Shown: positions 27,187-35,864 of the stretch, one piece after another
Numbering within the stretch: position 1 is the first letter of the stretch
Layout of the letters: every line of letters begins with the position of its first letter
DNA from: Gemmatimonadota bacterium
GTDB taxonomy: Bacteria; Gemmatimonadota; Gemmatimonadetes; Gemmatimonadales; Gemmatimonadaceae
DNA length: 64,000 nt
Direction: 5' to 3'
NCBI GenBank assembly: GCA_021298835.1
Contig: JAJTHG010000001.1
Span: forward strand, 35,993-99,992
Program-made: the position numbers and the translations under genes
Notes under the pieces: model-generated
What the model was told of the DNA's origin: nothing
Database searches by the model: none
Seen by the model: the letters and a program-made list of their open reading frames with translations, nothing else

Positions 27187-28155
27187 ATGTCGTGGACCCT
27201 CGACCCGACTCTCGTCCGCGAGGCGGCCGCCCGCCTTGCACCGCTCGCCGTGCGCACCCCGCTCCGCCGGTCCGAGGGGCTCTCGGCGCAGCTCGGCGGG
27301 GCGGTCTTCCTCAAGGACGAGACGCAGCAGTGCGGCGGATCGTTCAAGCTGCGCGGAGCGATCAACGTCGTCGCCACCCTGACGCCGCCCGAGCGGGCGG
27401 CCGGCTTGGTGGCGTCGAGCGCGGGCAACCACGGAACGGGGCTCGCCCTCGCCGCGCAGGCGGCCGGCGTCGCGGCGACGCTCTTCGTGCCGCGTGACGC
27501 GCCGGCGGTGAAGCTCGCGAAGATGCGCGCAGCAGGGGCGCACGTCGAGCCGACGGGGGCAGACTACGACGACGCCGAGCGGCAGGCGCTGGCGTACGCC
27601 GCGGCCACGGGACGCCGGTTCGTCTCGCCGTGCACCGGCACCATGCTCGTTGCCGGTCAGGGGACGGTGGGGCTCGAGATCGCCGAGGCGTGTCCCGACG
27701 TGCGCACGGTGGTGGTGTGCGTGGGCGGCGGGGGCCTCGTCGGCGGGATCGGCGGATGGTTCCGCGCGACCGCGCCCGCCGTGCGCGTACTCGGCGCGCA
27801 GTCCGAGCGCACGAACGCCATGGCCGCATCGCTGGCCGCCGGCAGGCGTGTGGACGTACCGGTGCCGCCGACGATCGCCGACGGGCTCGCCGGTCAGGTG
27901 GACGACGAGGGATTCGCGATGGGCCGAGCCGTGCTGGATGCGATGACGCTGGTGACCGAGCAGGAGATCGAGGCGGCGATCGCCTGGCTCTGGCACACGG
28001 AGGGGCTCGTGGTCGAGGGAGCGGGCGCGGTGGCGGTGGCGGCGCTGCGCAGCGGCCGGGTGGGGCGGCTCGACTTCCCGGTGGTCGCGACGGTCTCCGG
28101 CGGGAACATCGATCCCGAGCGGCACGGCCGGATCGTGCGCGAGCGCGCGCAGTAG
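27187..28155 (+). CDS. Threonine dehydratase-like PLP enzyme (fold type II)
   Basis: A 322-residue enzyme. GSFKLRGA contains the Schiff-base Lys54, SSAGNHGTGLA is the substrate/PLP loop, and CVGGGGLVGGIGGW is the phosphate-binding Gly loop. The length without an ACT domain fits catabolic threonine/serine dehydratases or serine racemases. The substrate (Thr, Ser or 3-hydroxyaspartate) cannot be settled by eye. ATG 27187 is chosen over an upstream GTG because the fold starts shortly after it. rnz begins 10 bp after the stop, so the two may be co-transcribed. Confidence 0.9.
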   Translation: MSWTLDPTLVREAAARLAPLAVRTPLRRSEGLSAQLGGAVFLKDETQQCGGSFKLRGAINVVATLTPPERAAGLVASSAGNHGTGLALAAQAAGVAATLFVPRDAPAVKLAKMRAAGAHVEPTGADYDDAERQALAYAAATGRRFVSPCTGTMLVAGQGTVGLEIAEACPDVRTVVVCVGGGGLVGGIGGWFRATAPAVRVLGAQSERTNAMAASLAAGRRVDVPVPPTIADGLAGQVDDEGFAMGRAVLDAMTLVTEQEIEAAIAWLWHTEGLVVEGAGAVAVAALRSGRVGRLDFPVVATVSGGNIDPERHGRIVRERAQ

Positions 28156-28165
28156 CTTTTCGCGC

Positions 28166-29119
28166 ATGCCGCTGACCCTTCGCTTTCTCGGCACCGCCGC
28201 GTCGCGCCCCACGCTCGAGCGCGCGGTGCCGTCCATCGCCGTGCTGCGCGAGGGGGAGACGGCGCTCGTGGACTGCGGCGAGGGGACGCAGCGGCAGATG
28301 CTGCGCTACGGTGTGCCGTTCGCGCTCGACGACATCTTCTTCACGCACTTCCACACCGACCATTTTCTCGGCGTGATCGGGCTGATGCGCACGCTCGGGC
28401 TCAACGGCCGCACGGAGCCGCTGCGCCTGTGGGGGCCGCGCGGCGCGGCCAAGTGGATCAAGCGGGCCGAGGACGCCGGCATGGACCGGCTGCCCTTCCG
28501 GCTCGAGGTCACCGAGGTGGCGCCGGGCGACCGGGTGGCGCGCCGCGGTTACCGCTGGGAGGCGTTTCCCCACGACCACCGCGGAACCCCGAGCGTGGGA
28601 TGGGCGCTGATCGAGGAGACGCGCCTCGGGCGCTTCGATCCCGACCGGGCGCGCGCACTGGGGATTCCCGAGGGACCGCTGTGGGGCCGCATTCACCGCG
28701 GCGAGGCGGTGTCGCTTCCCGACGGGCGCGTGGTCGCGCCGGCGGACCTCGTCGGCCCGACGCGCGCGGGCCGGACCGTGGTGATCACCGGCGACACGCG
28801 CCCGCTCGCGAGCACGGCGGAGATCGCGCGCGACGCCGACGTGCTGGTGCACGAGGCGACCTTCGGCGAGGAGGAGCGTGACCGCGCCCGCGAGACGGGC
28901 CACGCGACGGCACGCGAAGCGGCCGCCCTCGCCGCCGAGGCGGGGGTGCGGCGGCTGGTCCTCACGCACGTGAGCGCCCGCTACTCGCGCGACGCGCGCG
29001 AACTCGAGCGCGAGGCAACGGCGGTCTTCCCACGCGTGACGATGGCGAAGGACGGGCTGGAGCTCGATGTGCCGTTCCGCGACGCCGCCGAGGCGGACGC
29101 GCCTGTCAGCGCGTCGTGA
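28166..29119 (+). CDS. rnz: Ribonuclease Z (metallo-beta-lactamase fold)
   Basis: A 317-residue RNase Z. The zinc motif FTHFHTDHFLG (His61, His63, Asp65, His66) is typical of the family. LDCGEG-type sequence (VDCGEGTQRQ) precedes it; ITGDTRP and VHEATF supply later ligands; and LTHVSARYS is the family's C-terminal His motif. The enzyme cuts tRNA precursors 3' of the discriminator. Neither tRNA in this window encodes CCA, which fits a need for RNase Z processing followed by CCA addition. The 3' end overlaps the convergent DUF2203 gene by 14 bp. Confidence 0.94.
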   Translation: MPLTLRFLGTAASRPTLERAVPSIAVLREGETALVDCGEGTQRQMLRYGVPFALDDIFFTHFHTDHFLGVIGLMRTLGLNGRTEPLRLWGPRGAAKWIKRAEDAGMDRLPFRLEVTEVAPGDRVARRGYRWEAFPHDHRGTPSVGWALIEETRLGRFDPDRARALGIPEGPLWGRIHRGEAVSLPDGRVVAPADLVGPTRAGRTVVITGDTRPLASTAEIARDADVLVHEATFGEEERDRARETGHATAREAAALAAEAGVRRLVLTHVSARYSRDARELEREATAVFPRVTMAKDGLELDVPFRDAAEADAPVSAS

Positions 29120-29528
29120 CGTTCGGTCGGGGATCGAGCGGCTGGCGGCCGGCGACCCCGGTGTCCACGGGATGCCAGTGCGCCACGGTCGGCTCGCCGA
29201 GCCGCCAGCAGAGCCGCACCTCCACGCCGTCGCGCATCGCGGGAAAGTCCACGAGGCCGTCGGCGTAGCCCTTGCACTCGACGCCGAGCGCGGCGAGCTC
29301 AGCCAGGCACTGCTCGAGGTCGGTGGCGAGTCGCTGGGCTTCGGCGTGCATCGCGCGAAGCTGCGCCGCGTCGTCGGGCGACGGCGTGCCGGCGGCGATC
29401 GCCTCGGCGGCCCGCAGCGTGCGCTGCCACGCGGCGTAGTCGCGCGCGATGTCCTCGGCGATGCGTCGCACGAGCGGCAGCATGCGGTTGGCGTCCTCGG
29501 GCGTGAAGAGGCGGCGCGCGCGGTCCAT
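29106..29528 (-). CDS. DUF2203 family protein
   Basis: A 140-residue soluble protein. The pattern FTPEDANRMLPLVRRIAEDI at the start, a helical middle and VDFPAMRDGVEVRLCWRLGEP near the end is that of DUF2203, a small family with no known biochemical function. It converges with, and overlaps, rnz by 14 bp. Confidence 0.88.
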   Translation of the reverse strand: MDRARRLFTPEDANRMLPLVRRIAEDIARDYAAWQRTLRAAEAIAAGTPSPDDAAQLRAMHAEAQRLATDLEQCLAELAALGVECKGYADGLVDFPAMRDGVEVRLCWRLGEPTVAHWHPVDTGVAGRQPLDPRPNVTTR

Positions 29529-29586
29529 GCTCGGATGCTAGCGGTGGCGCCGGCACGACGTCAGGGGCGCGGCCGGCACCGCCCCG

Positions 29587-30084
29587 TCACCCCTTGGGGC
29601 GCGCGACGTGCTCGCCGGTGAGCTCCTCGAGCCGGCGGCGGCGTCGCTCGGCCCCCGCCGCCATGCGGCGCCGTTCCTCGTCGGTCTCGGCGACGAGCGC
29701 CGGCACCTCGACCGGCCGGCCGTCGCGGTCAATGGCGACGAACGTGAGGTAGGCGGTGTTCGTGTGCCGCCGCAGGCCGGTGACGAGGTCCTCGCACTCG
29801 ACGCGCACACCGACCTCGATCGAGCTGCGACCGACGTAGTTGACCGCGGTCTTGAGCACCACGAGGTCGCCGACGTGGATCGGCTCGCGGAAGTCCACGC
29901 GATCGATCGAGACGGTGACGACGGGGTTGCGTGCGTGGCGGATGGCCGAGACGGCCGCGGCCTTGTCCATGTGGGCGAGGATCACGCCGCCGAAGACGTG
30001 GCCGAGGTTGTTCGAGTCGCCGGGCATCATCAAGGCGGACGTCTCGTGCATGGACGCCTGCACGGGGTGCGACGGACGGGTCAT
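29587..30084 (-). CDS. Acyl-CoA thioesterase (hotdog fold, YciA/BACH-like)
   Basis: A 165-residue hotdog thioesterase. MMPGDSNNLGHVFGGVILAHMD holds the conserved Asn/Gly-His active-site stretch, followed by RVDFREPIHVGD and the beta-strand region ending in TNTAYLTFVAID. It cleaves acyl-CoA to free acid and CoA in the cytosol; chain-length preference is not readable. Its start overlaps the upstream lipoprotein stop as ATGA, so the two are translationally coupled. The functional link to the lipoprotein is unclear. Confidence 0.93.
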   Translation of the reverse strand: MTRPSHPVQASMHETSALMMPGDSNNLGHVFGGVILAHMDKAAAVSAIRHARNPVVTVSIDRVDFREPIHVGDLVVLKTAVNYVGRSSIEVGVRVECEDLVTGLRRHTNTAYLTFVAIDRDGRPVEVPALVAETDEERRRMAAGAERRRRRLEELTGEHVARPKG

Positions 30085-31259
30085 GGTCGGGTGACAAGGA
30101 CGAAGGGGGACGGCGCGAGTCGGCGCGCGGTGCGCACGTCGTCACCGTAGCGGCCGGCCTCGTTGAAGGCGCGGCCGAGCGCGGCCCGGGTGGTGGTGTC
30201 GAGGACGGCGGCGTCCACGCGCCACAGCCGCCGCACCGGGCGCGGCAGGCGCGCGAGGGCGATCGGGCGTCGGCCCGCGCGATGCACGCTGAGGCGCATC
30301 GCCTCGCCGGTGGAGTCCGGCGCGGCGACGACGGCGTACGCGTCGCCGGGCCAGCGGAGGGTATCCGCCGAGTCGGTCGGCAGCCCTGCGCGGGCCTTCG
30401 GCGTCCACCACGCCGGCCGGCCGAGCGAGAGGGGCGGCAGCGGCAGCACGTAGCCCCCGCTGCGCGTCCCGCGGCCGGGCACGGTGAACACCACGGCCGG
30501 CGCGCCGTCGGCAACCGTGAGCGAGAACGAGGACGGGTCGAACGGGAAGTCGCCGAAGGCCTCGCTGGCGGCGCGGCCGGCCTCGCTCGCCTCCGCGCGC
30601 ACCGAGTCGCGGGCGCGGCGCCACGCCGCCTCGCCGGCGGCGACGACCTGATTGACCTTCGCACCGACGACGTCGGGCAGGGAGACGCGGCGGCCGCGAC
30701 GCAGGTCCACGACGCCGTGCCGCACCTCGTGCCGATGCCGGGCGGAATCGGCGGTCTCGACGTCGGTGCGCACCTCGATGCCGAGGAAGGGCCCCACGAC
30801 CTCGAGCGGATACAGGTCGCTCGTCGCCTCGACCGAGGGCGCGTCGGTGACCTCGTCGTCCGGCCGCGCGGGGGGATCCCACGGTGTGCGTCGCGCGTAG
30901 TCTGCCTCGAGCGCCAGCGCGCTGGTGTCGGCGGCGAGGAGCACCGAGTCGCCGGCGACGACATCGCGCGCCCACAGCCGCTGGCCGATGAACACCGCCT
31001 GACGGTGCGAGCGGTCGTCGTCGGTCGTGTAGAGCTCGAGGAATCGCTCATCGTGCCGCACGATCCACAGCGGGGCGCGCCGCACGCGCGCCGGTCCCGC
31101 GCCGGTGGTGATCCAGAATGCGGAGTCGCCGGCGGAGACGAGAAACTCCGCCGCGGGTGCCGGGTCCTCGGGGACGCCGCAGGCGGCCAGCGCCGCCGCC
31201 GCGAGGACGCCGAGGCCCAGGCGGCGCGCACGCGAGAGCACGACGGGCGGACGGGACAT
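30081..31259 (-). CDS. Putative lipoprotein of unknown function
   Basis: A 392-residue protein with lipobox LAAAALAAC (Cys about 27). The mature part contains an N-terminal beta domain (LWIVRHDERFLELYTTDDD) and a middle region GIEVRTDVETADSARHRHEVRHGVVDL reminiscent of secreted DUF3298/RsiV-like folds; that resemblance is weak. The region FDPSSFSLTVADGAPAVVFTV would fit such a fold. It overlaps the downstream thioesterase by 4 bp. The role is not recognised. Confidence 0.72.
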   Translation of the reverse strand: MSRPPVVLSRARRLGLGVLAAAALAACGVPEDPAPAAEFLVSAGDSAFWITTGAGPARVRRAPLWIVRHDERFLELYTTDDDRSHRQAVFIGQRLWARDVVAGDSVLLAADTSALALEADYARRTPWDPPARPDDEVTDAPSVEATSDLYPLEVVGPFLGIEVRTDVETADSARHRHEVRHGVVDLRRGRRVSLPDVVGAKVNQVVAAGEAAWRRARDSVRAEASEAGRAASEAFGDFPFDPSSFSLTVADGAPAVVFTVPGRGTRSGGYVLPLPPLSLGRPAWWTPKARAGLPTDSADTLRWPGDAYAVVAAPDSTGEAMRLSVHRAGRRPIALARLPRPVRRLWRVDAAVLDTTTRAALGRAFNEAGRYGDDVRTARRLAPSPFVLVTRP

Positions 31260-31302
31260 GGCGGAAAGCTAGCGGCCGCGCGCCGGCGGCGGCCGACGCG
31301 CG

Positions 31303-32556
31303 CTACGCCCGGGCGAGTGCGGCGACGGCGGCGACGCCGGCGACGAGGCGGTCCACCTCGGCCGCGGTCGTGTAGCACGCGGCACCGGCCCGCACGAGCC
31401 CCTCGGCGGCCAGACCGAGCCGTTCGACGACCGTGGTGGCGTAGAAGTCGCCGTGGCTGACGAAGACGGCGCGCTCGGCGAGTCGGCGGGCGACGTCCTC
31501 GCTCGACCGGCCGCGCACCGTGAAGGCGATCGTCGGCGTGCGGGGCTGGTCGGGGGCGACGCCGTGCACGGTGACACCCTCGACGGCGCGCAGGCCGTCC
31601 CACAGGCGCTGGAGCAGGTCGTGCCCGCGCTCGTGCAGCGCGTGGAAGGCGTGCTGCAGCCGCTCGCGGCGCGTGGCCCCTGCCCCGATGCCGGCGAGGT
31701 AGTCCACCGCCGCCATGGCGCCGGCGATCGCCTCGTGCGACTGCGTGCCGGTCTCGAGCTTCTCCGGGGCGTGCGACGGAGCCGGCGCGAGCTTCGGGAC
31801 GTCGAGCGCCTCGAGCAGGGCGTGCCGGCCCCAGAGGATGCCGAGGTGCGGCCCGTAGAACTTGTACGCGCTGCACGCGAGGAAGTCGCAGCCGAGGGCG
31901 GCGACGTCCACGAGGTGGTGGGGGGCGTAGTGCACCGCGTCCACGAACGTGAGCGCCCCCACCGCGCGGGCGAGCGCCGCCGCCTCGGCGACGTCGGTGA
32001 CGGTGCCGAGCGCATTCGAGGCCGCGCCGATGGCGAGCAGCTTCGTCCGCGGGGTCAGCGCCGCGCGCAGCGCCGCGAGGTCGGTGCGGTACGTCGTGCG
32101 GTCGAAGGGGACGACGGTGACGGCGACCCCCCGCTCGACCGCCAGCCGCGTCCACGGCGCCTGGTTGGCGTGGTGGTCGAGCTCGGTGACGACGATCTCG
32201 TCCCCCGGCCCCCACGTGCGCCCCAGCGCCCGCGCGAGGTGGAAGGTGAGCGACGTCATGTTCTGGCCGAAGGCGATCTCGCGCGGCTCGCCGCCGACGA
32301 AGTCGGCGAGCGCCTGCCGCGCGTCGGCGATGACGCGATCGGTCTCGACCGACGTCGGATAGGCCCAGTGCGTGTTCGCGTTGTGGTGCAGGAGGTACTC
32401 TGTCATCGCCTCGACGACGGGCACCGGCACCTGGGTGCCGCCCGGACCGTCGAAATAGGCGATCGGGAGTCCCTCGTGCCGACGGGCGAGCGCGGGGAAA
32501 TGCAGGCGGATGCTCTCGACGGCGCGGGCGGGACGCGGCGGGGCGGCAGCGGTCAT
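31303..32556 (-). CDS. Cysteine desulfurase-like class V aminotransferase
   Basis: A 417-residue fold-type I PLP enzyme of the VC1184/TIGR01976-like group. YFDGPGGTQVP opens the domain, TELDHHANQAPW and FVDAVHY (Asp206) bind PLP, and ACSAYKFYGPHLGILWG contains the Schiff-base Lys232. A Cys lies in the AACYTT stretch of the C-terminal domain where SufS-like enzymes have their active-site loop; whether it is catalytic is uncertain. It overlaps the upstream dehydrogenase gene by 4 bp. Actual substrate is unknown. Confidence 0.9.
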   Translation of the reverse strand: MTAAAPPRPARAVESIRLHFPALARRHEGLPIAYFDGPGGTQVPVPVVEAMTEYLLHHNANTHWAYPTSVETDRVIADARQALADFVGGEPREIAFGQNMTSLTFHLARALGRTWGPGDEIVVTELDHHANQAPWTRLAVERGVAVTVVPFDRTTYRTDLAALRAALTPRTKLLAIGAASNALGTVTDVAEAAALARAVGALTFVDAVHYAPHHLVDVAALGCDFLACSAYKFYGPHLGILWGRHALLEALDVPKLAPAPSHAPEKLETGTQSHEAIAGAMAAVDYLAGIGAGATRRERLQHAFHALHERGHDLLQRLWDGLRAVEGVTVHGVAPDQPRTPTIAFTVRGRSSEDVARRLAERAVFVSHGDFYATTVVERLGLAAEGLVRAGAACYTTAAEVDRLVAGVAAVAALARA

Positions 32557-33449
32557 GACGGGCCTCCGATGACGGTGCCGGCCTGTCGTTCGACGACCTG
32601 CACCGCCTCGACGTGGTCGGCGACCTCGCCGAGTTCGTGGTGGGCGAGGGTGAAGAGTTCGGCGGTCAGTTGCAGCAGCGGACTCGGGACCTTCGCGTCG
32701 CGCGCCACCTGCGCCGCGATGCCGACGTCCTTGTCGAGCAGCGCGAGCCGGAAGGTGCGGGGAAAGGCGCGCGTGAGCACGCGGTCGGGGAAGAGGTTCA
32801 TGCTCGCGTTCGAGCGACCGCTCGAGGCGTTGATGACGTCGAGCGCGACCTCGGGCCGCACACCGGCCTTCGCGAGGGCGGCGAGCCCCTCGGCCGTCCC
32901 CCAGATGTGCATGGCGAGCAGGGCGTTGTTCACCGCCTTGAGCGCGTGGCCGGCGCCGACCGGCCCGCAATGCACGATCTTCGCACCGAAACGGGCGAGG
33001 ACCGGCCGCACGCGCTCGAGGACCGCCGGGTCGCCGCCGACCATCACGGTGAGCGTCCCCGCCTCGGCGCCGGCGACGCCGCCGGAGACCGGGGCATCGA
33101 GGAAGGCGACCCCGGCGGCGGCGAGCCGCGCGGCGATGCGCCGCGAGCCGGCCGGGTCGCCCGAGGTGCAGTCCACCAGCACCGCACCACGCCGGAGGCC
33201 GGCGAGGAGCCCGTGCGGGCCGTCGAGAAGCGCCTCGACCTCGCGTGACGTGGGCAGGCAGGTGATGACGACGTCCGCGTCGCGTGCCGCATCGGCGGGG
33301 GTCGCGGCCGCGCGCGCGCCGGTGCCGGCGGCGAGGGCGGCCGCCTTCTCGGCGGTGCGGTTCCACAGGGCGAGCGGCGCGCCGTGCCCGGCGAGGTGGC
33401 GGGCCATCGGCGCGCCGATCGCGCCGAGGCCGAGAAATGCGTGTGACAT
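32553..33449 (-). CDS. NAD(P)-dependent beta-hydroxyacid dehydrogenase (3-hydroxyisobutyrate dehydrogenase family)
   Basis: A 298-residue protein with an N-terminal Rossmann motif (FLGLGAIGAPMARHL), the substrate motif DAPVSGGVAGAEAGTL (about 122-137) and the catalytic Lys region GAGHALKAVNNALLAMH. Family members oxidise 3-hydroxyisobutyrate, tartronate semialdehyde or related acids, or reduce short aldehydes; the exact substrate is not readable. Its stop overlaps the start of the PLP-enzyme gene, forming a two-gene operon. Confidence 0.92.
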   Translation of the reverse strand: MSHAFLGLGAIGAPMARHLAGHGAPLALWNRTAEKAAALAAGTGARAAATPADAARDADVVITCLPTSREVEALLDGPHGLLAGLRRGAVLVDCTSGDPAGSRRIAARLAAAGVAFLDAPVSGGVAGAEAGTLTVMVGGDPAVLERVRPVLARFGAKIVHCGPVGAGHALKAVNNALLAMHIWGTAEGLAALAKAGVRPEVALDVINASSGRSNASMNLFPDRVLTRAFPRTFRLALLDKDVGIAAQVARDAKVPSPLLQLTAELFTLAHHELGEVADHVEAVQVVERQAGTVIGGPS

Positions 33450-33495
33450 CCCGGCAAACTTGACGGCGACGCACGGGGCGGGCTACCCCTCCCGG

Positions 33496-33738
33496 ATGAC
33501 GAGCGACGTGCGCATCGAGGGGATGCTGGGGCCGCCGGACGTCCGGGCGGCATTCACCGCGCTGGCGGCGGTACCCGGGGTACGGCGGGCGCACGTCGAG
33601 GCAGGCCGTGCCGAGCTCGAGCACGATGGCCCGCTGGATCTCGCGGCGCTCGCCGACGCCCTGGCGGTGGTCGGGCTGCGCGTCGCCGGGGTGACGAGTC
33701 GGCGGACCTTGCCGACCGTCGGGCCGGACGAGGCCTGA
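33496..33738 (+). CDS. Small HMA-like protein lacking the metal-binding CxxC
   Basis: An 80-residue protein with a beta-alpha-beta-beta-alpha-beta pattern like heavy-metal-associated domains (VRIEGMLGPPDVRAAFTALA, then GVRRAHVEAGRAELEHDG, then ALAVVGLRVAGV). The position of the usual GMxCxxC loop reads GMLGPPD, with no Cys, so it cannot bind copper or mercury in the usual way. ATG 33496 follows a GA-rich stretch. A hairpin follows directly, and mgtE begins 106 bp downstream. Confidence 0.65.
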   Translation: MTSDVRIEGMLGPPDVRAAFTALAAVPGVRRAHVEAGRAELEHDGPLDLAALADALAVVGLRVAGVTSRRTLPTVGPDEA

Positions 33739-33748
33739 GCGCGGCGCT

Positions 33749-33768
33749 GGCCCGGTTACGCCCGGGCC
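33749..33768 (+). terminator. Hairpin after the HMA-like gene
   Basis: GGCCCGG-TTACGC-CCGGGCC, a perfect 7-bp stem ten bases after the stop codon and upstream of mgtE. No T-run follows. It is either a terminator or a leader hairpin of mgtE. Confidence 0.45.
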
Positions 33769-33843
33769 GTTGCCCGCCTTACTTTGCGATCAGCGACGCG
33801 CTCACGGGGGATGCGCCTCGCCACCATCGGCCGGGGACCACCG

Positions 33844-35259
33844 ATGAGCACGCCGAAGCCCAACGAGGAACGCCCGCTCGGCGCGCTGCTGGCTCCCGAC
33901 ATCCTCGTGATCCTCGAGGAGTCGCCGCAGCAGGTCGGCATCGAGACCGAGGAGCTGCACCCCGCCGACCTCGCCGACGTCGCCGAGGCGCTGCCGCGCG
34001 ACCGGGTGCGCGCCCTCTTCGACGCCCTCCCCGCCGAGCGCGCCGCCGACGTCCTCGAGTACCTGAACGAGGACCTGCGCGCCGAGCTGCTCGAGGCGAT
34101 GCCGGCCGAGGACGCCGCCGAGCTCGTCGAGGAGATGAGCCCGGACGAGCGCGCCGACGTGCTCGAGACGCTCGACGAGGAGGTCGCCGGCGGGATCCTC
34201 GAGGAGCTCGAGCCGGAGGACCGCCGCGAGACCGAGGCGCTGCTCGCCTTCGAGGCCGACACCGCGGGCGGCCTGATGACGACCGAGTTCGTCTCGGTGC
34301 GCCAGGACCTGTCGGTCGAGGACGCCGTCACCGAGGTGCGGGCCATCGCGCGCGGCGGCCGCAAGGAGGTGCTCTACGCCATCTACGCGACCGACGCCCA
34401 GGGGCACGTCACGGGCGTGCTGTCCCTCAAGGAACTGCTCGCGGCCCCCGGCGGCTCGCGGATCGAGGACATCATGTGGACGGACGTGCGGTCGGTGCCG
34501 GCCTCCGCCGACCGCGAGGAGGTCGCGCGCCTGACGTCCGAGTACGATCTGGTCGCCCTGCCGGTGGTGGACGCGCAGCGGCGGCTGCTCGGCGTGGTGA
34601 CCGTGGACGACGTCATTGACGTCATCCAGCGCGAGCAGACCGAGGACGTCCAGAAGCTCGGCGGCATGGAGGCGATCGAGGAGCCCTACCTCGACACGTC
34701 GTTCGGCACGATGCTCCGCAAGCGCGCCGGCTGGCTCGCGATCCTGCTCGTCGGCGAGATGCTCACGGCGAGCGCCATGGGCTTCTTCGAGGACGAGCTG
34801 CAGCGGGCACTCGTGCTGTCGCTGTTCGTGCCGCTGATCATCTCGTCCGGCGGCAACTCGGGCTCGCAGGCGACCTCGCTCATCATCCGCGCCCTCGCCC
34901 TGCGCGAGGTGCGCGGGCGCGACTGGCTGCGCGTGGCGGCCCGGGAGGCGCCCACGGGGCTGGTGCTCGGCCTGATCCTGGGCGCGCTGGGCGCCCTGCG
35001 GGTGGTCGCCTGGCAGTGGCTGGGGATCTACGACCATGGCCCCCACTACGGGCTCGTGGCGCTGACGGTCGGCGCGAGTCTCGTGGGCGTCGTGACGTTC
35101 GGCTCGCTCGCCGGCTCGATGCTGCCGTTCGCGCTGCGCCGCGTCGGGTTCGACCCCGCCAGCGCCTCGGCACCGTTCGTGGCGACGCTCGTGGACGTGA
35201 CGGGGCTCGTGATCTACTTCGGCGTCGCCCTGCTGCTCCTGCGCGGCACGTTGCTCTAG
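33844..35259 (+). CDS. mgtE: Magnesium transporter MgtE
   Basis: A 471-residue Mg2+ channel. The acidic N-domain has repeated ALPxxR/AADVLE helices (residues about 30-135). Two CBS domains follow (about 140-270; GLMTTEFV, LLGVVTVDDVID), then five TM helices with SLFVPLIISSGGNSGSQATSL forming the ion-pathway motif. Mg2+ binding to the cytosolic domains closes the pore. ATG 33844 is supported by GGGGA about seven bases upstream; an upstream ATG at 33811 is less likely. It stands alone. Confidence 0.95.
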   Translation: MSTPKPNEERPLGALLAPDILVILEESPQQVGIETEELHPADLADVAEALPRDRVRALFDALPAERAADVLEYLNEDLRAELLEAMPAEDAAELVEEMSPDERADVLETLDEEVAGGILEELEPEDRRETEALLAFEADTAGGLMTTEFVSVRQDLSVEDAVTEVRAIARGGRKEVLYAIYATDAQGHVTGVLSLKELLAAPGGSRIEDIMWTDVRSVPASADREEVARLTSEYDLVALPVVDAQRRLLGVVTVDDVIDVIQREQTEDVQKLGGMEAIEEPYLDTSFGTMLRKRAGWLAILLVGEMLTASAMGFFEDELQRALVLSLFVPLIISSGGNSGSQATSLIIRALALREVRGRDWLRVAAREAPTGLVLGLILGALGALRVVAWQWLGIYDHGPHYGLVALTVGASLVGVVTFGSLAGSMLPFALRRVGFDPASASAPFVATLVDVTGLVIYFGVALLLLRGTLL

Positions 35260-35277
35260 GCGACGGCCCCCCGGCCC

Positions 35278-35766
35278 TCAGGACGTCGGCGCGGCAGGGG
35301 CGACCGGCGCCTCGGGTACGCCGCCCAGCCGAACCAGCGGGCGGCTCTTCCAGGGGATTCCCCACAGCACCAGCACGGTGGCGATCCCGAAGAACGTGAG
35401 CATCGTCCGCCGCTTCGCCGCCGGCTCGGTCGCGCGGCGCGTGCGCGCCCCGCCGATGTGCGCCAGCACGAGCGCGACGAGCATCACCGTGAAGTGCTCG
35501 ACCGCCCAGAACCGCAGCGCCGGGTCCTTCATCGCCGCTGCCATGTCCGCCATCGCGAGCTTCGTCGTCGGGCTGAGCCCGCCGTACAGCGCGAGGCCGA
35601 GGACCAGCTGCAGCGTGAAGGCGTGGGGCAGCCACTTGCGCGCCGTCTCGTCGGCCGCGCCCCACGGGGCGTCCTTGCCGGTCAGGCCGCGGACGATGGC
35701 GAGCAGCGCGAGGCCCACGACGGCCCAGCGGGCGAGAGAGTGCACGGTCAGGGTGAGGGCGTACAT
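35278..35766 (-). CDS. Four-TM cytochrome b-like membrane protein
   Basis: A 162-residue protein with four TM helices (about 5-25, 50-70, 90-110, 122-140). Histidines sit inside or next to helices: VHSLARW, PHAFTLQL, VEHFTVMLVALVLAHIGG. This pattern suggests heme coordination as in small cytochrome b561-like proteins. An Ala/Pro-rich tail ends the protein. The family is not firmly recognised. Confidence 0.7.
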   Translation of the reverse strand: MYALTLTVHSLARWAVVGLALLAIVRGLTGKDAPWGAADETARKWLPHAFTLQLVLGLALYGGLSPTTKLAMADMAAAMKDPALRFWAVEHFTVMLVALVLAHIGGARTRRATEPAAKRRTMLTFFGIATVLVLWGIPWKSRPLVRLGGVPEAPVAPAAPTS

Positions 35767-35864
35767 GGCAGGGGGGCGTGTGGGAGGGTGATCATGGATC
35801 GCCGCACGGGTCCGTGGTTCGGCGATGGAGGGATCGGCTCAGGTGCAACGCCGACGCGGCGCAT

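Noticed and set aside
33739..33843. Magnesium riboswitch upstream of mgtE
   Set aside because: Only one simple 7-bp hairpin is visible in about 100 bases; no conserved M-box features were recognised and the leader is too short.
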